DNA of 64,000 nt from an uncultured Pluralibacter sp. (GTDB lineage: Bacteria; Pseudomonadota; Gammaproteobacteria; Enterobacterales; Enterobacteriaceae): NCBI RefSeq assembly GCF_913775985.1, contig NZ_CAJYMB010000087.1, positions 18,259-82,258 on the forward strand, read 5' to 3'. This document shows, piece by piece, positions 29,883 through 38,858 of this stretch (the first letter of the stretch is position 1; each line of letters opens with the position of its first letter). The notes beneath the pieces were generated by a model, which saw nothing but the letters and a program-made list of their open reading frames with translations, had not been told where the DNA came from and ran no database searches. The translations under genes were made by a program, and so were the position numbers.

Positions 29883-30182
29883 ATGAAGTCTCCTCAATGG
29901 GTGGAAACGATTTTTGGTAAAGGACCCCTTGATAAACGCGGTTATATAATTTCCTGGTTCACATACTGGATACTGTTGAGTGTTATTATGGCTCTCGGCC
30001 TGGCTTTTTTACCGGAAGGACGGCTCTGGTTTATACCCATTATCGTTGCCTTTGGCTTCTGCCAGCTTATTTATCGCTATATGCCCACGCTGGGCTGGCG
30101 TAAATTATGGTGCGTGCTGGGCTTTTTCCCCATTACCAATATTATCTTCTTTATCGTACTGCTGTTTATTAAGCAGAAATAA
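29883..30182 (+). CDS. small inner-membrane protein, unrecognised
   Basis: A 99-residue protein with a CAGGGA ribosome-binding site. The N-terminus is polar (MKSPQWVETIFGKGPLDKRGYI), followed by three hydrophobic segments at about 22-42, 48-65 and 77-96, and it ends in FIKQK. This is the position of yigF/yigG in E. coli, which are also small membrane proteins, but I cannot assert homology. There is no catalytic motif. It is convergent with the PhnD-like gene, 35 bp away. Base composition is more AT-rich than its neighbours. Confidence 0.75.
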   Translation: MKSPQWVETIFGKGPLDKRGYIISWFTYWILLSVIMALGLAFLPEGRLWFIPIIVAFGFCQLIYRYMPTLGWRKLWCVLGFFPITNIIFFIVLLFIKQK

Positions 30183-30217
30183 ACAGAGTAGTGTCCGTTT
30201 CACGCCGCCTGGAATCT

Positions 30218-30949
30218 TTAAAATAACTCCTGCGCAAAGTCCGCATAGCTGTCCCGCTCAATCGCGCTGAAACTCTTAATCAGTAGCGGCCCGGCGATAG
30301 CCTCTTCCCGCGCAATTTCCCCCAGTGCCGCTCGCAAGGCATTCAGCCCACGCGCGGAGGTTTTCTGCGAGGTGATAAGTGGCAATCCCGGCGTAGAGGC
30401 CGTTTCGCCAATAACGGATAATCCGGCCAGGACCTGCGGCTGGTAGCGGGCCAGCAGGGCGAAGGTGACGCAGTCAATGGCGGCAATGTCGGCTTCTTTC
30501 TGCTGGAGTGCCGCCAGCGACTGCCGGTGGCTGCCGCTCCAGACAATATGGCTAAAAAAGGCCGCATCGCCGCCTGTTGCGACGAGCAGGGCCCGGTAGC
30601 CCGACTGAGAATCCTGTGCGTTGCACGCTGCGGTCAGACCGCGAAAATCCGCCAGCGTCCGGCTGCTGTTTTCCGCCCGGGTGACCAGCAGGCTGCGGTA
30701 GTTTGGCCCCTCGCAGCCCGGCGCGGCGTAGTGGAAGCATCCCACCACCTGCACGTCGTGCAGCTTTGTCGCCAGCGGGTAGCCGCAGGCCTGACTCAGC
30801 AGCACGCTGTCGTGCTGCCAGTGGGCGAGCAGGTCGGCGGGTCGGCTGAAGTGCGCGTGCGGGAAATAGCGCAGCAGCGCCGCCGCCAGCGCGTCGGTGG
30901 CGTGCGGTACGAGGTCGTACATCGGCAGTGCGATTTCATTGGGGATCAT
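30218..30949 (-). CDS. PhnD-like substrate-binding-family protein without signal peptide
   Basis: A 243-residue protein resembling the PhnD/phosphate-phosphonate ABC binding-protein family (PF12974 type). It shows LALPMYDL-like opening strands, the YRSLLVTRAENSSRTLADFRGLTAACNAQDSQSGYRALL segment, and VWSGSHRQSLAALQQKEADIAAIDCVTFALL, which is the usual second-lobe ligand region. No signal peptide or lipobox is visible, so it is probably cytoplasmic and not a classic transport component. No ABC permease or ATPase gene is nearby. Its start lies inside the 3' end of the desaturase-like gene (14-bp overlap), so the two are likely co-translated. Function unknown. Confidence 0.8.
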   Translation of the reverse strand: MIPNEIALPMYDLVPHATDALAAALLRYFPHAHFSRPADLLAHWQHDSVLLSQACGYPLATKLHDVQVVGCFHYAAPGCEGPNYRSLLVTRAENSSRTLADFRGLTAACNAQDSQSGYRALLVATGGDAAFFSHIVWSGSHRQSLAALQQKEADIAAIDCVTFALLARYQPQVLAGLSVIGETASTPGLPLITSQKTSARGLNALRAALGEIAREEAIAGPLLIKSFSAIERDSYADFAQELF

Positions 30950-31922
30950 GATGTTCCTGCTTTACGCCGGGATGTGCGGTGACGTCTACCGGGCGAAACC
31001 GGTATTTGCGCCACCACTCGCGGTAGCCTTTTACCACGAAGCCGTGGTTGCGCTGCTGGTACAGATCGCGATCCTGCAAATAGATTTTTCGCAGTCCGTA
31101 CCAGGGAATACCGGGCAAGTCGTGATGTACTGAATGATAGTTCAGATTGAGGAACAGCAGCCGCCAGGGCAGGGACGTTTCGGTAATTGCCGAGCGATCC
31201 AGTGGATCGTCCGCCGCGCGATGCTCCAGAAAGGATCGTACTTTGGTCAGGGCGAGCGCCGGGTAGCTCACTGCCGCAAGATACCACGCGATGGAAAACT
31301 GGTTGTGCCGCAGCCAGAGGAACAGCAGCACCAGCAATACGGCATGGATAAACCACATGGCGAGAGTGTTTGCTTCACCGCGGCGTACGGCGTTAACGAT
31401 CCCCGCCAGCACGGCGGCGATATCCAGCAGCGGCGCCAGCAGCAATCGGCCCGGGAAGGTATTGCGCAGGCGGATCAGGCGCTTTTGCCATCGGGGAAAC
31501 TGCTGCCAGCGCTGGTCGGAAAAGTAGTAAGTCTCGGGATCGTCGTCCGGCAGGGTCAGGGCGTGGCTGCGGTGGTGCGCCAGATGCGAGTCGCGGTACA
31601 GGCCATAGGGATACCACACGGCCAGCGGCAGCATCCCGAAGAGCTGGTTGACGCGCGGCCAGCGGGTTGGATGGCCGTGAATCAGCTCGTGCTGCAGCGA
31701 CATATACCAGGCGGTAAACAGGATCAGCAGCAGCGTTGCGGGCAGCAGGCCGAGTAGCGGCCAGAAATGGAGCGTCGTGAACCAGCCGCCGTAAATGACG
31801 GCCATCAGCAGCCAGGTGGGCAACTCGCTGCGCCACAGCCAGCCGCGGGCGAGGCGCTGCACATTTTCACGCTGCTGTTCTGATAACCAGGCGCTGCGCC
31901 TGGCGGGGGTTGGCGGGGACAT
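30936..31922 (-). CDS. fatty acid desaturase-family membrane di-iron protein
   Basis: A 328-residue integral membrane protein with the three histidine boxes of the desaturase/hydroxylase superfamily: H78-ELI-H82-G-H84, H113-LA-H116-H117 and H263-SV-H266-H267. An additional histidine is in RSFLEHR (H234). Hydrophobic pairs lie at about 37-75 and 190-220. I chose ATG 31922 because it has a GAGAGG ribosome-binding site; an in-frame GTG at 31952 would add ten residues. Substrate is unknown: lipid desaturation, hydroxylation or carotenoid-like oxygenation are all possible for this family. It lies downstream of rarD on the same strand (107 bp) and overlaps the PhnD-like gene. E. coli K-12 has no counterpart here. 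Confidence 0.88.
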   Translation of the reverse strand: MSPPTPARRSAWLSEQQRENVQRLARGWLWRSELPTWLLMAVIYGGWFTTLHFWPLLGLLPATLLLILFTAWYMSLQHELIHGHPTRWPRVNQLFGMLPLAVWYPYGLYRDSHLAHHRSHALTLPDDDPETYYFSDQRWQQFPRWQKRLIRLRNTFPGRLLLAPLLDIAAVLAGIVNAVRRGEANTLAMWFIHAVLLVLLFLWLRHNQFSIAWYLAAVSYPALALTKVRSFLEHRAADDPLDRSAITETSLPWRLLFLNLNYHSVHHDLPGIPWYGLRKIYLQDRDLYQQRNHGFVVKGYREWWRKYRFRPVDVTAHPGVKQEHHDPQ

Positions 31923-32029
31923 TTGGCCTCTCTGTCGTCTCTTTTTATCCACAGACGATGAGAGAGGCCCGTTGAAATCACAACGAATTTAACTGCATGT
32001 GCTTTGCCGAAATCCGCGAATGCGGTGCT

Positions 32030-32923
32030 TTAAAGCCTCGGCGTGCGGCGCAGGGTATACACCGCATCCATCACAAAAACCGCCAGCGCAACCCAGATAA
32101 AGGCGAAGGTCACCATTTTATCCGCGCCCGGGGTTTCGCCGTAAAACAGCACCGCCAGCAGAAACATCAGCGTCGGGCCGATGTACTGGAAAAAGCCGAG
32201 CGTTGACAGGCGCAGCTTGGTGGCCGCGCCGGTAAAGCACAGCAGCGGCACCGTAGTGACCACGCCTGCGGCAATCAGCAGCAGATTGAGCGACCACGGA
32301 TTGTATCCCATATGGCTGGTGGCGCTGTCGGCGATGCCGAACAGATAAATCGCCGCCACCGGCAGCAGCCAGAGGGTTTCAATCAGCATGCCGGTCTGGG
32401 CGTCAACGGCGATTTTCTTACGGATCAGCCCGTAAAAAGCAAAACTGAAGGCCAGCCCGAGGCCGATGATCGGCAGCGAGCCGAAGGTCCAGAGCTGCAC
32501 CAGCACCCCGCAGGCCGCAAGCGCCACCGCCAGCCACTGCATGCGGCGAAAGCGCTCCCCGAGAAAAATCATGCCCAGCACGATATTCACCAGCGGATTG
32601 ATAAAGTAGCCGAGACTCGCTTCCAGCATGTGGTGATTATTGACTGCCCAGATAAACAGCAGCCAGTTGCCGCCGATCAGCACCGCCGAAAGCGCCAGCA
32701 GCAGGATTTTTTTCGGGGTTTGCCACAGACGCTTCAGCCCGCTCCACTGGCGGCTGGCTGAAATCAGCACAATCATAAAAAAGAATGACCAGATAATACG
32801 GTGAGTAATAATTTCGTCAGCCGGCACGTAGTCGATAAATTTGAAATAGGCGGGAGCAATCCCCCAAATAAAATAAGCGGCAAGGGCGAGTAACACGCCC
32901 TGCCGCGTCTGTTTTGCTTCCAT
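32030..32923 (-). CDS. rarD: EamA-family transporter RarD
   Basis: A ten-helix drug/metabolite-superfamily transporter, 297 residues from the ATG at 32923 (MEAKQTRQGVLLALAAYFIWGIAPAYFKF). Longer in-frame upstream sequence is antisense to yigI and is not family-like. Conserved segments include GGNWLLFIWAVNNHHMLEASLGYFINPLVNIVLGMIFLGERF and STLGFFQYIGPTLMFLLAV. It was named for a chloramphenicol-sensitivity phenotype in Pseudomonas; its substrate is not established. Confidence 0.95.
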   Translation of the reverse strand: MEAKQTRQGVLLALAAYFIWGIAPAYFKFIDYVPADEIITHRIIWSFFFMIVLISASRQWSGLKRLWQTPKKILLLALSAVLIGGNWLLFIWAVNNHHMLEASLGYFINPLVNIVLGMIFLGERFRRMQWLAVALAACGVLVQLWTFGSLPIIGLGLAFSFAFYGLIRKKIAVDAQTGMLIETLWLLPVAAIYLFGIADSATSHMGYNPWSLNLLLIAAGVVTTVPLLCFTGAATKLRLSTLGFFQYIGPTLMFLLAVLFYGETPGADKMVTFAFIWVALAVFVMDAVYTLRRTPRL

Positions 32924-32975
32924 CGCTAAAATCCATCGTATAAAAAGTGGGCCAATGTTAACCGATTTAACGGGC

Positions 32976-33452
32976 TCATCCCACCATGTAAGTGGCGGTT
33001 GCGCTGGCAATATAGACCTGCTCTTCGTTATGCAGCTCGACCCGCGCGACGGCGACCTTGTTTCCCGCCCGCAGCAGGCTGCTGGTGCAGGTAAAGCGGT
33101 TGCCGCGTCCCGGACGCAGGTAATCCACCCGCAGGTCGATGGTGCCCATCCGCGAGAGCCGCTGGCGCATCTCATCTTCATTAATGGTGTCGTGGCGGGT
33201 TAGCGTACTGCCGACGCACACCAGCCCGGCGGCCACGTCCAGCGCCGAGGCGATCACCCCACCGTGTAGAATGCTCTGGGCCCAGTTGCCGACCATCATT
33301 GGCTGGTTATTAAAGCTGAGCTGCGCGAAGTCTTTTTCGTAGCGCTCCAGCTCCAGCCCCAGCGCGCGGTTAAAAGGCATGTGGTAAACAAAAATCTCGC
33401 CCACCAGCTTCAGCGTGGCTTCGGCGGTCAGTTCTTTAGACATTGCGGACAT
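32976..33452 (-). CDS. yigI: hotdog-fold acyl-CoA thioesterase YigI
   Basis: A 158-residue PaaI-like hotdog thioesterase. The core is [21 protein letters not shown], with the HGG-helix typical of the family, and [41 protein letters not shown] is the beta-sheet core. E. coli YigI is reported to act on medium- and long-chain acyl-CoA. It starts at [15 protein letters not shown]; a second ATG three codons later is possible. It is divergent from pldA, 151 bp away. Confidence 0.93.
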   Translation of the reverse strand: MSAMSKELTAEATLKLVGEIFVYHMPFNRALGLELERYEKDFAQLSFNNQPMMVGNWAQSILHGGVIASALDVAAGLVCVGSTLTRHDTINEDEMRQRLSRMGTIDLRVDYLRPGRGNRFTCTSSLLRAGNKVAVARVELHNEEQVYIASATATYMVG

Positions 33453-33603
33453 CCATTGGTTAATAAAATGTTGATTTTATGCTTCCGAAGTGTTCATTTC
33501 TACTTTTCAGAAAGGATAACCGGGTAATACTTCGTCGATTATGTAAAATGCATGTCGAGAAAATTCACCATTTGAAACTTTTTTGTCCAGGAGAACACCA
33601 TTG

Positions 33604-34473
33604 ATGCGAACCGGTTCGGGTTGGTTACTGGCGGCTGCCGCGCTGCCTTTTTTTGCCTGCGCGCAGGAAGCAACGATTAAGGATGTGCACGATACACCGG
33701 CCGTTCGCGGCAGCATTATCGCGAATATGCTGCAGGAGCACGACAATCCCTTTACGCTTTATCCGTATGAAAGCAACTATCTGCTTTATACCTACACCAG
33801 TAACATGAACACCAAGGCCATTGAGAGCTATAACTGGTCTGATAACGCGAATAAAGACGAAGTTAAGTTTCAGCTGAGCCTCGCTTTCCCGCTGTGGCGC
33901 GGCATTCTCGGCGACAACTCGCTGCTGGGCGCTTCCTATACCCAGAAATCCTGGTGGCAGCTGTCGAACACCGGTGAATCAGCGCCGTTTCGCGAAACCA
34001 ACTACGAACCGCAGCTGTTTCTCGGCTTTGCTACCGACTACCGGCTCGGCGACTGGACGCTGCGCGACGCCGAGTTTGGCTACAACCACCAGTCTAACGG
34101 CCGCTCCGATCCGACCTCCCGCAGCTGGAACCGCCTCTATACGCGCCTGATGGCGCAGAATGGCAACTGGCTGGTAGAAGTCAAACCGTGGTACGTCATT
34201 GGTGGCACCAGCGATAACCCGAACATCACCAAGTACATGGGCTACTACCAGTTAAAAATTGGCTATCAGCTGGGTGAAGCGGTGCTGAGCGCGAAAGGGC
34301 AGTACAACTGGAATACCGGCTACGGCGGCGCGGAGATGGGCGTGAGCTATCCGATAACCCGCCACGTCCGTTTCTACACCCAGGTGTACAGCGGCTACGG
34401 CGAATCGCTGATTGACTACAATTACAGACAGACCCGCGTTGGTGTCGGCGTGATGCTTAACGACCTGTTCTGA
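33604..34473 (+). CDS. pldA: outer membrane phospholipase A
   Basis: OMPLA hydrolyses phospholipids that reach the outer leaflet of the outer membrane, as a dimer with calcium. The ATG at 33604, behind a CCAGGAG site, gives 289 residues. A signal peptide of 20 residues ends in ACA. The catalytic residues H162, S164 (YNHQSNGRSDP) and N176 (SRSWNRLY) are all present. The remainder is a 12-strand barrel ending in a C-terminal phenylalanine (VGVMLNDLF). A terminator separates it from recQ. Confidence 0.97.
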   Translation: MRTGSGWLLAAAALPFFACAQEATIKDVHDTPAVRGSIIANMLQEHDNPFTLYPYESNYLLYTYTSNMNTKAIESYNWSDNANKDEVKFQLSLAFPLWRGILGDNSLLGASYTQKSWWQLSNTGESAPFRETNYEPQLFLGFATDYRLGDWTLRDAEFGYNHQSNGRSDPTSRSWNRLYTRLMAQNGNWLVEVKPWYVIGGTSDNPNITKYMGYYQLKIGYQLGEAVLSAKGQYNWNTGYGGAEMGVSYPITRHVRFYTQVYSGYGESLIDYNYRQTRVGVGVMLNDLF

Positions 34474-34540
34474 CAGCTGTTCTGGAATTACGCTCGACCG
34501 CTGACAAATGAATTTGTCTAAAACATTGCACTCTTGCTCT

Positions 34541-34570
34541 CAGGCGCTGAAAATAGCGCCTGTTTTTATT
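34541..34570 (+). terminator. intrinsic terminator between pldA and recQ
   Basis: An 8-bp stem (CAGGCGCT with AGCGCCTG) and six-base loop are followed by TTTTTATTT. It ends 16 bp before the recQ GTG. Confidence 0.88.
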
Positions 34571-34586
34571 TACAGCAGGGGTGATT

Positions 34587-36416
34587 GTGGCGCAGGCGGA
34601 AGTAATGAATCAGATATCGCTGGCAAAACAGGTTTTGCAGGAGACCTTCGGCTACCAGCAGTTCCGCCCCGGACAGCAAACCATTATCGAGACCGTGCTG
34701 GAAGGCCGGGACTGCCTGGTGGTAATGCCCACCGGCGGCGGTAAATCGCTCTGCTATCAAATTCCCGCGCTGGTGCTGGACGGCCTGACAATCGTCGTGT
34801 CGCCGCTTATCTCGCTGATGAAAGACCAGGTCGACCAGCTGCTTGCCAACGGCGTGTCGGCGGCCTGCCTCAACTCCAGCCAGAGTCGGGAGCAGCAGCA
34901 GGAAGTCATGGCGGGCTGCCGCACCGGCAAAGTGCGCCTGCTCTATATCGCTCCCGAGCGGCTGATGCTCGACAACTTCCTCGACAACCTCGGCCACTGG
35001 AATCCGGCGATGGTCGCCGTCGATGAAGCACACTGTATTTCGCAGTGGGGCCACGACTTCCGCCCGGAATATGCCGCGCTCGGCCAGCTGCGCCAGCGCT
35101 TCCCGGCGGTGCCTTTTATGGCTCTGACCGCCACCGCGGATGACGCCACCCGCAGCGACATCGTGCGCCTGCTCGGGCTTCACGATCCGCTGATTCAAAT
35201 CAGCAGCTTTGACCGCCCCAACATTCGCTACATGCTGATGGAGAAGTTTAAGCCACTCGATCAGCTGATGCGCTACGTTCAGGACCAGCGCGGTAAATCC
35301 GGCATTATTTACTGCAACAGCCGCGCCAAGGTCGAAGACACCGCCGCCCGCCTGCAAAGCCGCGGCATCAGTGCCGGAGCGTACCATGCCGGGCTCGATA
35401 ATGCGTTGCGCGCCGAGGTACAGGAGAAATTTCAGCGCGACGATCTGCAAATCGTGGTAGCAACGGTGGCCTTCGGCATGGGGATCAACAAGCCCAACGT
35501 GCGCTTCGTGGTCCACTTCGACATCCCGCGTACTATCGAATCCTACTATCAGGAAACCGGCCGCGCGGGCCGCGACGGCCTGCCTGCGGAAGCGATGCTG
35601 TTTTACGATCCGGCGGACATGGCGTGGCTGCGCCGCTGCCTTGAGGAGAAGCCGCCGGGACAGCTGCAGGATATTGAACGCCACAAGCTCAACGCGATGG
35701 GGGCCTTTGCCGAAGCGCAAACCTGCCGGCGGCTGGTGCTGCTTAACTACTTCGGCGAAGGGCGGCACGAGCCCTGCGGCAACTGCGATATCTGCCTCGA
35801 TCCGCCCCGCCAGTACGACGGGCTTGAAGAGGCGCGCAAGGCGCTCTCCACGATTTATCGCGTCGACCAGCGCTTCGGTATGGGCTATGTGGTGGAAGTG
35901 CTGCGCGGTGCCAACAGCCAGCGTATTCGCGAGCTCGGCCACGACAAGCTGCCGGTCTACGGTATTGGTCGCGACCAGACGAATGAACACTGGGTCAGCG
36001 TCATCCGCCAGCTGATCCACCTGGGCTTCGCCACCCAAAATATTGCCCGCCACTCCGCGCTGCAGCTTACCGAAGCCGCGCGCCCGGTGCTGCGCGGGGA
36101 GGTTCCGCTTCAGCTGGCCGTACCGCGCGTGCAGGTGCTCAAGCCGCGGGTGGCGCAGAAATCCTACGCTGGCAACTATGACCGCAAACTGTTTTCCAAA
36201 TTGCGCAAGCTGCGTAAAGCCATTGCCGACGAGGCGAACGTGCCGCCGTACGTGGTATTCAACGACGCGACGCTGATTGAGATGGCGGAGCAGATGCCCA
36301 CCAGCCCCGGCGAAATGCTCAGCGTTAACGGCGTCGGCACCCGTAAACTTGAGCGCTTCGGCATGGAGTTTCTCGGCCTGATCCGCTCCCACGTTGACGG
36401 CGACGACGATGAGTAG
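34587..36416 (+). CDS. recQ: ATP-dependent DNA helicase RecQ
   Basis: RecQ is the SF2 3'-5' helicase of the RecF recombination pathway. I take the GTG at 34587 ([18 protein letters not shown]), giving 609 residues, with AGCAGGG upstream; the GTG two codons earlier is the alternative. The aromatic-rich Q motif is [10 protein letters not shown], Walker A TGGGKS (49-54), and DEAH at 146-149. The zinc domain has cysteines in EAQTC and [10 protein letters not shown] winged helix and the C-terminal HRDC domain follow ([34 protein letters not shown]). Confidence 0.98.
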   Translation: MAQAEVMNQISLAKQVLQETFGYQQFRPGQQTIIETVLEGRDCLVVMPTGGGKSLCYQIPALVLDGLTIVVSPLISLMKDQVDQLLANGVSAACLNSSQSREQQQEVMAGCRTGKVRLLYIAPERLMLDNFLDNLGHWNPAMVAVDEAHCISQWGHDFRPEYAALGQLRQRFPAVPFMALTATADDATRSDIVRLLGLHDPLIQISSFDRPNIRYMLMEKFKPLDQLMRYVQDQRGKSGIIYCNSRAKVEDTAARLQSRGISAGAYHAGLDNALRAEVQEKFQRDDLQIVVATVAFGMGINKPNVRFVVHFDIPRTIESYYQETGRAGRDGLPAEAMLFYDPADMAWLRRCLEEKPPGQLQDIERHKLNAMGAFAEAQTCRRLVLLNYFGEGRHEPCGNCDICLDPPRQYDGLEEARKALSTIYRVDQRFGMGYVVEVLRGANSQRIRELGHDKLPVYGIGRDQTNEHWVSVIRQLIHLGFATQNIARHSALQLTEAARPVLRGEVPLQLAVPRVQVLKPRVAQKSYAGNYDRKLFSKLRKLRKAIADEANVPPYVVFNDATLIEMAEQMPTSPGEMLSVNGVGTRKLERFGMEFLGLIRSHVDGDDDE

Positions 36417-36477
36417 CCAGCAGGGTAAAAAAGTGTCAGGATGATTGCTTCCTGAACTATTTCCCTGCGAGTCATCT

Positions 36478-37098
36478 ATGCTGACGCTTTTTCTCACCGT
36501 TGCCGCCGTGCACCTGATTGCCCTGATAAGCCCGGGGCCGGATTTCTTCTTCGTTTCACAAACCGCCGTTAGTCGCTCCCGCAAAGAAGCGATGATGGGC
36601 GTGCTGGGGATCACCGGCGGTGTTATGTTCTGGGCGGGCATTGCCCTGCTGGGCCTGCATCTGATCATCGAGAAGATGGCCTGGCTGCACAACATTATTA
36701 CCGTCGGCGGCGGCCTGTACCTGTGCTGGATGGGATATCAGATGCTGCGCGGGGCGCTGAAAAAACGCGATCCGGCGCAGAAGCCGCCGGAGGTGGAGCT
36801 GGCCCGCGGCGGAAAAAGCTTTTTCAAAGGGCTGCTGACTAACCTGGCCAACCCGAAAGCGATTATTTACTTCGGCTCGGTGTTTTCGCTGTTCGTAGGC
36901 GACAACGTCGGCAGCGGCGAGCGCTGGGGGATTTTCCTGCTGATTATTGTTGAAACCCTGGCTTGGTTTACCGTGGTGGCAAGCCTGTTTGCCATGCCCG
37001 CCATGCGCAGCGGCTACCAGCGCATGGCGAAGTGGATCGACGGCGTGGCGGGGACGCTATTTGCCGGATTCGGCATTCACCTGATCATCTCCCGCTAA
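36478..37098 (+). CDS. rhtC: threonine exporter RhtC
   Basis: A 206-residue LysE/RhtB-family efflux protein with about six membrane helices. The ATG at 36478 gives MLTLFLTVAAVHLIALISPGPDFFFVSQTAVSRSRKEAMMGV, where the N-terminal SPGPDFF is the family signature. E. coli RhtC exports threonine. The stop codon directly abuts the stop of convergent rhtB, a related transporter, with no intervening base. Confidence 0.95.
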   Translation: MLTLFLTVAAVHLIALISPGPDFFFVSQTAVSRSRKEAMMGVLGITGGVMFWAGIALLGLHLIIEKMAWLHNIITVGGGLYLCWMGYQMLRGALKKRDPAQKPPEVELARGGKSFFKGLLTNLANPKAIIYFGSVFSLFVGDNVGSGERWGIFLLIIVETLAWFTVVASLFAMPAMRSGYQRMAKWIDGVAGTLFAGFGIHLIISR

Positions 37099-37719
37099 TT
37101 ACGCGTGGCGCGCTGAGGCCAGCAGCGCGCCCACCAGCATAAACAGCGATCCGAACGTTTTGTTCAGCGCCTTCATCTGGCGCGGCCCCTTAATCCAGCG
37201 CGCAATCCGCTGCGCCAGCGTGGCGTAACCTATCATCACAATAATATCGACCACGATGGTGGTGGTACCGAGCACCGCGTACTGCATCACCTGCGGCGCG
37301 TGCGGGACGATAAACTGCGGAAACAGCGCCGCCAAAAACACAATGCTTTTCGGATTCGTGAGGTTAACAAATACCGCCCGCTTAAACAGATGCCCGCGGT
37401 GCTGAGTTGCCGCCGCGGTATTCAGATCGATAGCCCCGGCGGTGCGCCACTGCTGAATGCCGAGCCAGATTAAATAGGCGGCGCCGGCCCACTTGAGGAT
37501 CTCAAAGGCCAGCAGCGACCGGGAAAAGAGAGTGCCTAAACCGACGCCCACCAGCACGATGTGAATCGCCAGCCCGGTTTGCAGCCCGGCAATCGACGCC
37601 GCCGCACCGCGATAGCCGTAGCCGATGGACGTGGTCATGGTATTGATCGCGCCGGAACCCGGGGAAAGGCTGAGAATAAGCGACGTCAGCAGATAGGCGA
37701 ACCACCACTCTACGGTCAT
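37099..37719 (-). CDS. rhtB: homoserine/homoserine lactone exporter RhtB
   Basis: A 206-residue LysE-family protein, paralogous to RhtC, with the N-terminal [35 protein letters not shown] and C-terminal [22 protein letters not shown] as in E. coli. It exports homoserine, its lactone and related amino acids. It is divergent from pldB (110 bp) and convergent with rhtC. Confidence 0.96.
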   Translation of the reverse strand: MTVEWWFAYLLTSLILSLSPGSGAINTMTTSIGYGYRGAAASIAGLQTGLAIHIVLVGVGLGTLFSRSLLAFEILKWAGAAYLIWLGIQQWRTAGAIDLNTAAATQHRGHLFKRAVFVNLTNPKSIVFLAALFPQFIVPHAPQVMQYAVLGTTTIVVDIIVMIGYATLAQRIARWIKGPRQMKALNKTFGSLFMLVGALLASARHA

Positions 37720-37829
37720 GAGAAACTCCCTGAATGTCTGTTTTTATGCCACAATACGCTATTGTGCGGATGATGTAAGTCGCCCGTTAAAAATGACGAT
37801 TTTCAGCGGTTAACTGGGGTCTGTACCCG

Positions 37830-38822
37830 ATGTTTCGGCAGCAAATGGACTGGAATACAAGAGAAAAAGCGTTCGCTGCTTTTACCACGGGCCCGCTGAA
37901 CGACTTCTGGCGCCGGCGCGAAGAGGGTCAGTTTACGGGCGTGGATAATGTGCCGGTGCGCTTCGTCCGCTTTCGCTCCCCGCAGCACGATCGCGTCATT
38001 GTTGTCTCCACCGGGCGCATCGAAACCTACGTGAAATATGCCGAGCTGGCCTACGATCTGTTCAACAGCGGGTTTGACGTGCTGATGATCGATCACCGCG
38101 GGCAGGGGCTTTCCGGGCGCATGCTGGAGGATACCCACCGCGGCCACGTCGAGCGCTTTAGCGACTACGTTGACGACTTCAGCACCTTCTGGCAGCAGGA
38201 AGTGGCTCCGGGCCCGTGGCGCAAGCGCTACATCCTGGCGCACTCGATGGGCGGCGCTATCTCAACCCTGTTTTTACAGCGCCATCCGGGCGCCTGCGAC
38301 GCCACCGCGCTCTGCGCGCCGATGTTCGGCATTATCATCCGCCTGCCGGACTGGATGGTGCGCCAGCTGCTCGACTGGTCAGAAGGCCACAACCGCATTC
38401 GCGAAAGTTACGCGATGGGCACCGGGCGCTGGCATCCGCTGCCCTTTGGCCTCAATGTGTTGACCCACAGCCGCACGCGCTACCGGCGCAATCTCGGTTT
38501 TTATGCCGATAACCCACAGCTGCGCCTCGGCGGCCCCACCTGGCACTGGGTGCGCGAAAGCGTGCTGGCCGGCGAGCAGGTGCTGGCCGGTGCCGCAGAT
38601 GAAAAAACGCCAACGCTGCTGGTTCAGGCCGAAGATGAACGGGTTGTGGATAATCTTAGCCACGACCGCTATTGTGAACTGCGCGCCGCCGCCGGGCATC
38701 CCTGTGAAACGGGCCACCCGCTGGTGATTGAAGGCGCCTACCATGAGATCCTTTTTGAAAAGGACACCCTGCGCTCAGTCGCGCTGCACGCCATCGTCGA
38801 TTTTTTCAATCGGCACGATTAA
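37830..38822 (+). CDS. pldB: lysophospholipase L2
   Basis: A 330-residue inner-membrane-associated alpha/beta hydrolase acting on lysophospholipids. The nucleophile elbow is HSMGGAISTLFLQRHPG, with serine near residue 138. Oxyanion-side DHRGQGLSGR, a late aspartate in LLVQAEDERVVDN and histidine in IEGAYHEILFEKD complete the triad. It is about ten residues shorter at the C-terminus than the E. coli protein as I remember it. yigL follows after 36 bp and is probably in the same transcript. Confidence 0.95.
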   Translation: MFRQQMDWNTREKAFAAFTTGPLNDFWRRREEGQFTGVDNVPVRFVRFRSPQHDRVIVVSTGRIETYVKYAELAYDLFNSGFDVLMIDHRGQGLSGRMLEDTHRGHVERFSDYVDDFSTFWQQEVAPGPWRKRYILAHSMGGAISTLFLQRHPGACDATALCAPMFGIIIRLPDWMVRQLLDWSEGHNRIRESYAMGTGRWHPLPFGLNVLTHSRTRYRRNLGFYADNPQLRLGGPTWHWVRESVLAGEQVLAGAADEKTPTLLVQAEDERVVDNLSHDRYCELRAAAGHPCETGHPLVIEGAYHEILFEKDTLRSVALHAIVDFFNRHD

Positions 38823-38858
38823 TCCGGCTCTACGCCGCTTTTACTGAAAGGTTGAACT

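Noticed and set aside
30218..30949. Phosphonate ABC transporter system
   Set aside because: Only a PhnD-like protein is present, without signal peptide, permease or ATPase, so a transport operon cannot be claimed.
34541..34570. Small RNA between pldA and recQ
   Set aside because: The hairpin with T-tail is adequately explained as the pldA terminator and no separate promoter is evident.
34566..36695. Open frame of 709 codons on the minus strand
   Set aside because: It covers recQ and part of rhtC in antisense; recQ has all helicase motifs, so this is a shadow frame.
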